Assembly: GCA_023440825.1 (NCBI GenBank)
Contig: JAEXRL010000032.1
Coordinates: 1-50,360, forward strand
Length of the DNA stretch: 50,360 bases
Direction of reading: 5' to 3'
DNA from: Pseudomonadota bacterium
GTDB lineage: Bacteria; Pseudomonadota; Gammaproteobacteria; Burkholderiales; Burkholderiaceae_B
Both the position numbers and the translations under genes were made by a program. Positions within the stretch are counted from its first letter, which is position 1. Each line of letters opens with the position of its first letter. The notes below the pieces were generated by a model, which saw nothing but the letters and a program-made list of their open reading frames with translations, made no database searches and was not told the origin of the DNA. Below are positions 46,904 to 50,360 of this stretch, in pieces.

Positions 46904-48151
46904 TCAGACAGTAGACACAGGCTGCATAGGAGCCGGGGCCTGATCCCAGGCGTCACGCGGATCATAATGCTCGGCCGCCAGCATAGTAAACACCACCACC
47001 AAACCAAAGCTCACCGCCGCCGGACCAGGAATAATCTGCGATACACCCGGAAAATTGGCCAAGGCCGCCATCAATACCACCACAAACACATCCAGCATGG
47101 ACCACTGACCGATGAGCTCGACCATATCGTAAAGACGATTACGTTGACGCTGCACCTGATTACCCCGCCAGCGACGCTGCAAATTTAGGGTAAGCAAAGC
47201 CAATATCTTGGTAATGGGCACCACCACACTGGCGACAAAAACGATTAAGGCCAAATCCCAGGACCCCAATTCCCAAAGCTGTATGACGCCACCAATAATA
47301 GTGTGCTCCCCCCCCATAACCACACTACGTAACTCCATCATGGGCAAGACATTTGCAGGAATATACAAAATAACCGCTGTCAGCAAATAGGCCAGACTAC
47401 GAACCCGGCCTTTAGGATGACGCTTATGCAAGGTAGCGCCACAGCGCTCACACCGAGCCGCCTTTAATGGGTGTACCAAGCCACAACTGGTGCAGGCACA
47501 ATGCTCTTGACCCTGCTGCATACCCGAGGCCCGGGCGAGCACGATTTCCGCATCCTCAGCCCATAACCACAAACGCCTGTGATTCACACGGCTTAGCGCA
47601 GTCAAAAAGAAGCAAAGGGCTAAAAACGCATAGATTCCCGGCTGCAACTGCATATCGCCAAAACCGGAAAATTTAACAATAGCCACCACAATGCCTAAAA
47701 ACAAAACACTGGTCATAGACCAATGCTGAAGGTGACGCAGAACACGTAAACCCGTCGCAAAGTCGCGTGGTAAACGACGAGCGGCGATACAACTCAAGGC
47801 CCAGTACTGAAATAACAACTGAAAAAGAGGAAGCCAAAAGCCCACCAACCCCGTCATGATGGACAGTTCCCAGTAACCTTGCTGCCAAATCAATAACAAG
47901 GCATCGGGAAAGGTGGGCGCCACAGTTTGACCAGCCAGACTTAAAGACACAATGGGAAAACCATTGGCCACCAGAAAAAGGATGAGCACGGCCAGCACGA
48001 CGGCGCGCCATTGAGCTGCCTGCCACCGACTGGCACGATACAGCACCTGGTCACACCGCACACAACGCGCTTGAGCAGCCTGCCCCATTGCCACTCGTCT
48101 GTGCACTGCATCACAGTGCGTACAGGCGATCAGTGGCACATGGGCAGGCAT
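46904..48151 (-). CDS. pqiA: PqiA-like integral membrane protein
   Basis: Two PqiA domains each begin with a four-Cys zinc ribbon: CTHCDAVHRR with CVRCDQVL (C10, C13, C30, C33) and CTSCGLVHPL with CERCGATL. Each is followed by about four membrane helices (LAYLLTAVILYIPANVLPMM among them). PqiA is the inner-membrane partner of PqiB. It begins 3 bases after the clpA stop and precedes pqiB, so clpA-pqiA-pqiB-pqiC may be co-transcribed. Confidence 0.9.
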   Translation of the reverse strand: MPAHVPLIACTHCDAVHRRVAMGQAAQARCVRCDQVLYRASRWQAAQWRAVVLAVLILFLVANGFPIVSLSLAGQTVAPTFPDALLLIWQQGYWELSIMTGLVGFWLPLFQLLFQYWALSCIAARRLPRDFATGLRVLRHLQHWSMTSVLFLGIVVAIVKFSGFGDMQLQPGIYAFLALCFFLTALSRVNHRRLWLWAEDAEIVLARASGMQQGQEHCACTSCGLVHPLKAARCERCGATLHKRHPKGRVRSLAYLLTAVILYIPANVLPMMELRSVVMGGEHTIIGGVIQLWELGSWDLALIVFVASVVVPITKILALLTLNLQRRWRGNQVQRQRNRLYDMVELIGQWSMLDVFVVVLMAALANFPGVSQIIPGPAAVSFGLVVVFTMLAAEHYDPRDAWDQAPAPMQPVSTV

Positions 48152-48154
48152 GCC

Positions 48155-50360
48155 TTACTCCACAAGCTCGGGCTCAGGCTTGCTTGCAGAACGGGACTCA
48201 GCGGCATCACTGTCCGGAAACACCAACACCACCTTATCCTCAGCATCCAAGGTGACATCGACTGTCCCCCCGTCGACCAGACGACCGAATAGCAACTCGT
48301 CAGCCAGCGCACGACGTATCGTGTCCTGAATCAGTCTGTGCATGGGACGAGCCCCCATAGCGGGGTCAAAGCCTTGCTTGGCCAGATACTCGCGCAAGTC
48401 ATCAGAAAAGCTCACCTCAACCCGCTTCTCATGCAACTGATTTTCCAGTTGCATCAGGAACTTATCCACCACCTGCAGGATTACTTCACGTGACAGCGGC
48501 TGGAAGCCAATGATGGCATCAAGACGATTACGGAACTCGGGCGAGAAATGACGCTTAATATCCTGCATCTCTTCGCCTGACTTGCTGCTTTGCGCGAAAC
48601 CAATACTGTTGCGGCTTAAGGTATCTGCTCCGGCATTAGTGGTCATGATAATAATGACATTACGAAAATCCGTTTTACGCCCGTTATTATCCGTTAGCGT
48701 GCCGTTATCCATGACCTGCAGCAAAATATTGTATACATCTGGATGCGCTTTTTCGATTTCATCCAAAAGCAACACGCAATGCGGCTGCTTCGTCACTGCC
48801 TCGGTGAGCAAACCACCTTGATCAAAGCCCACATACCCCGGAGGCGCCCCGATTAGGCGCGATACGGTATGACGCTCCATGTACTCAGACATATCAAAGC
48901 GCAAAAGCTCCACGCCCATGGTGAAAGCAAGCTGTCGTGCCACTTCCGTTTTCCCTACCCCTGTGGGTCCGGAAAACAGGAAAGAGCCAATAGGCTTATT
49001 TGGCAGACCCAAGCCCGAACGCGCCATTTTAATGGCCGCAGACAAGGCCTCGATCGCCGCATCCTGCCCAAACACCACCGCTTTCAAGTCACGACCTAGT
49101 GTGGCCAAACGGTTGCGATCATCGCTGGACACAGACTGTGGGGGAATACGGGCAATACGCGATACGGTGTTTTGTATATCAACCTTGCCAATGATTTTTT
49201 TCTGGCGTGAGCGCGGCAATAAACGTTGCGCTGCGCCCGCCTCATCAATCACGTCAATAGCCTTATCAGGCAAAAACCTATCGTTAATATAGCGGTCAGA
49301 CAGCTCGGCCGCCGCCGTTAAGGCAGCCGCCGAGTAGCGCACACCGTGGTGTTGCTCGAAATGCGTTTTCAAACCACGCAGAATTTGAATGGTTTGCTCT
49401 ACGGTAGGCTCGGACACATCGATCTTTTGAAAACGTCGCGACAAGGCGTGATCTTTTTCAAAAATACCCCGGTACTCACTATAGGTGGTTGCACCCAAAC
49501 ACTTTAATTGCCCAGACGACAAGGCAGGCTTCAACAGATTCGAGGCATCCAAGGTACCACCCGAAGCAGAGCCAGCACCAATCAGCGTATGAATTTCGTC
49601 AATAAACAACACTGCTTGCGGTGTTTCCTTCAACTGCTTTAATACCGCTTTTAAGCGTTGTTCAAAATCGCCGCGGTATTTAGTACCTGCTAATAATGCC
49701 CCCATATCCAAGGCGTACACATGCGCTTCGCGCAAAATGTCGGGCACCTGCCCTAACTGGATACGCAAGGCTAAGCCTTCGGCAATAGCGGTTTTTCCTA
49801 CACCCGCTTCACCCACCAGCAAAGGGTTATTTTTGCGGCGACGGCACAGAACCTGGATAACACGCTCAACCTCGTGGTCGCGCCCGATAAGCGGATCAAT
49901 ACGACCCAGATTCGCCTCAGCGTTCAAATCGGTGGCATACAGATCCAAGGGCGACTTTTGTTGATCCGAGCGCGTATCAGCCTCGGCCGCCGGACTGGCA
50001 GATGCCGCTGAAGCCTTAGGCGGTTCAGGGGGCATGGGTTCAGAGGTGTTTTTAGTAATGCCATGGGACAAATAATTCACTACGTCCAGGCGTGTAACAC
50101 CCTGCTGCTGCAGGTAATACACGGCGTGGGAGTCTTTTTCCCCATACATGGCTACCAGCACATTTGCACCAGCCACCACATTCTTACCGGTTCCTGTCGA
50201 TGAAACATGCATGATGGCACGCTGAATCACACGCTGAAAACCCAGAGTTGGCTGCGTATCGACCTCGCCCTCACCCGGAAAAGTGGGGGTATTGTCGTTA
50301 ATAAACTGACGCAGGTTCTGGCGCAAAACATCTATATCAGCCGCGCATGCCTTTAATACC
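48155..50360 (-). CDS. clpA: ATP-dependent Clp protease ATPase subunit ClpA, 3' part
   Basis: The frame is open to the window edge, so the first residues are outside. It has the end of the Clp N domain (LRQNLRQFINDNTPTFPGEG), ATPase 1 (GEAGVGKTAIAEGLA; VLFIDEIHTLIGAG) and ATPase 2 (GPTGVGKTEVARQLA; VLLLDEIEKAHPDV), with the ClpP-contact region near the C-terminus. It lacks the long middle domain of ClpB, so it is ClpA. Visible part about 735 residues. It unfolds substrates for ClpP; a ClpP-type peptidase lies at 21023. clpS usually lies upstream, outside the window. Confidence 0.95.
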   Translation of the reverse strand, partial: VLKACAADIDVLRQNLRQFINDNTPTFPGEGEVDTQPTLGFQRVIQRAIMHVSSTGTGKNVVAGANVLVAMYGEKDSHAVYYLQQQGVTRLDVVNYLSHGITKNTSEPMPPEPPKASAASASPAAEADTRSDQQKSPLDLYATDLNAEANLGRIDPLIGRDHEVERVIQVLCRRRKNNPLLVGEAGVGKTAIAEGLALRIQLGQVPDILREAHVYALDMGALLAGTKYRGDFEQRLKAVLKQLKETPQAVLFIDEIHTLIGAGSASGGTLDASNLLKPALSSGQLKCLGATTYSEYRGIFEKDHALSRRFQKIDVSEPTVEQTIQILRGLKTHFEQHHGVRYSAAALTAAAELSDRYINDRFLPDKAIDVIDEAGAAQRLLPRSRQKKIIGKVDIQNTVSRIARIPPQSVSSDDRNRLATLGRDLKAVVFGQDAAIEALSAAIKMARSGLGLPNKPIGSFLFSGPTGVGKTEVARQLAFTMGVELLRFDMSEYMERHTVSRLIGAPPGYVGFDQGGLLTEAVTKQPHCVLLLDEIEKAHPDVYNILLQVMDNGTLTDNNGRKTDFRNVIIIMTTNAGADTLSRNSIGFAQSSKSGEEMQDIKRHFSPEFRNRLDAIIGFQPLSREVILQVVDKFLMQLENQLHEKRVEVSFSDDLREYLAKQGFDPAMGARPMHRLIQDTIRRALADELLFGRLVDGGTVDVTLDAEDKVVLVFPDSDAAESRSASKPEPELVE

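Overview
The window joins the right-hand part of a lambda-type prophage (about 1 to 19.85 kb) to a stretch of ordinary chromosome (about 19.85 kb to the end) of a betaproteobacterium, most likely an Alcaligenaceae member (Burkholderiales). The host call rests on gene order and protein style: the runs dapD-dapE-prmB and ribF-ileS-lspA-coaBC-dut, with clpA and a pqi cluster nearby, resemble Bordetella and relatives. Species cannot be settled from the sequence alone.

Prophage layout, read as a mirror image of lambda. The leftward early operon starts at cro (3350) and runs left through small ORFs, a CII-like regulator, hypothetical genes and a Ref-like nuclease, to an O-like replication protein cut by the window edge. 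The CI-type repressor (3421-4116, plus strand) faces away from cro. Three copies of an AACTATAGTT-type operator lie between cro and cI. A second cluster of the same operator lies at 9.26-9.32 kb over a good sigma-70 promoter (TTGACC, 17 bp, TTTAAT). From there a long rightward operon runs through about 350 bases of hairpin-rich leader, many small phage genes, ssb, a DUF2303 protein and a DUF4224 protein, and ends at a tyrosine integrase (18812-19786). Two opposite-strand membrane genes interrupt it.

Between cI and the second operator cluster, the place where lambda carries rexAB, lies 4.7 kb of lysogenic cargo. It comprises a TerB-like/BRCT protein, a three-gene set (STAS plus GHKL-ATPase protein, DUF4325 STAS-like protein, membrane-anchored helical protein), and an opposite-strand pair of a nucleotidyltransferase-fold protein and a DUF262 protein. 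These are the best candidates for an undescribed superinfection-exclusion or defence function.

Two decay events are visible. The ssb frame has an in-frame TAA before a still-intact acidic tip, and it is followed by a frameshifted C-terminal remnant of a cytosine-C5 methyltransferase. The right attachment site probably lies inside the 5' end of a host Flp-like pilin gene (minus strand, 19909 leftward), which the prophage has cut to 20 codons.

The chromosomal part holds a small lipoprotein, an Ivy-type lysozyme inhibitor, a ClpP-type peptidase, a small membrane protein, lysine biosynthesis (dapD, dapE), prmB, an ABC-F ATPase, UvrD-type helicase, a fatty-acid desaturase, a RsmB-like methyltransferase, purN, ribF, ileS, lspA, coaBC, dut, an amino-acid-type ABC binding protein, putA with nearby palindromes, pqiC-pqiB-pqiA and the 3' part of clpA. 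I saw no tRNA, rRNA, CRISPR array or insertion sequence.
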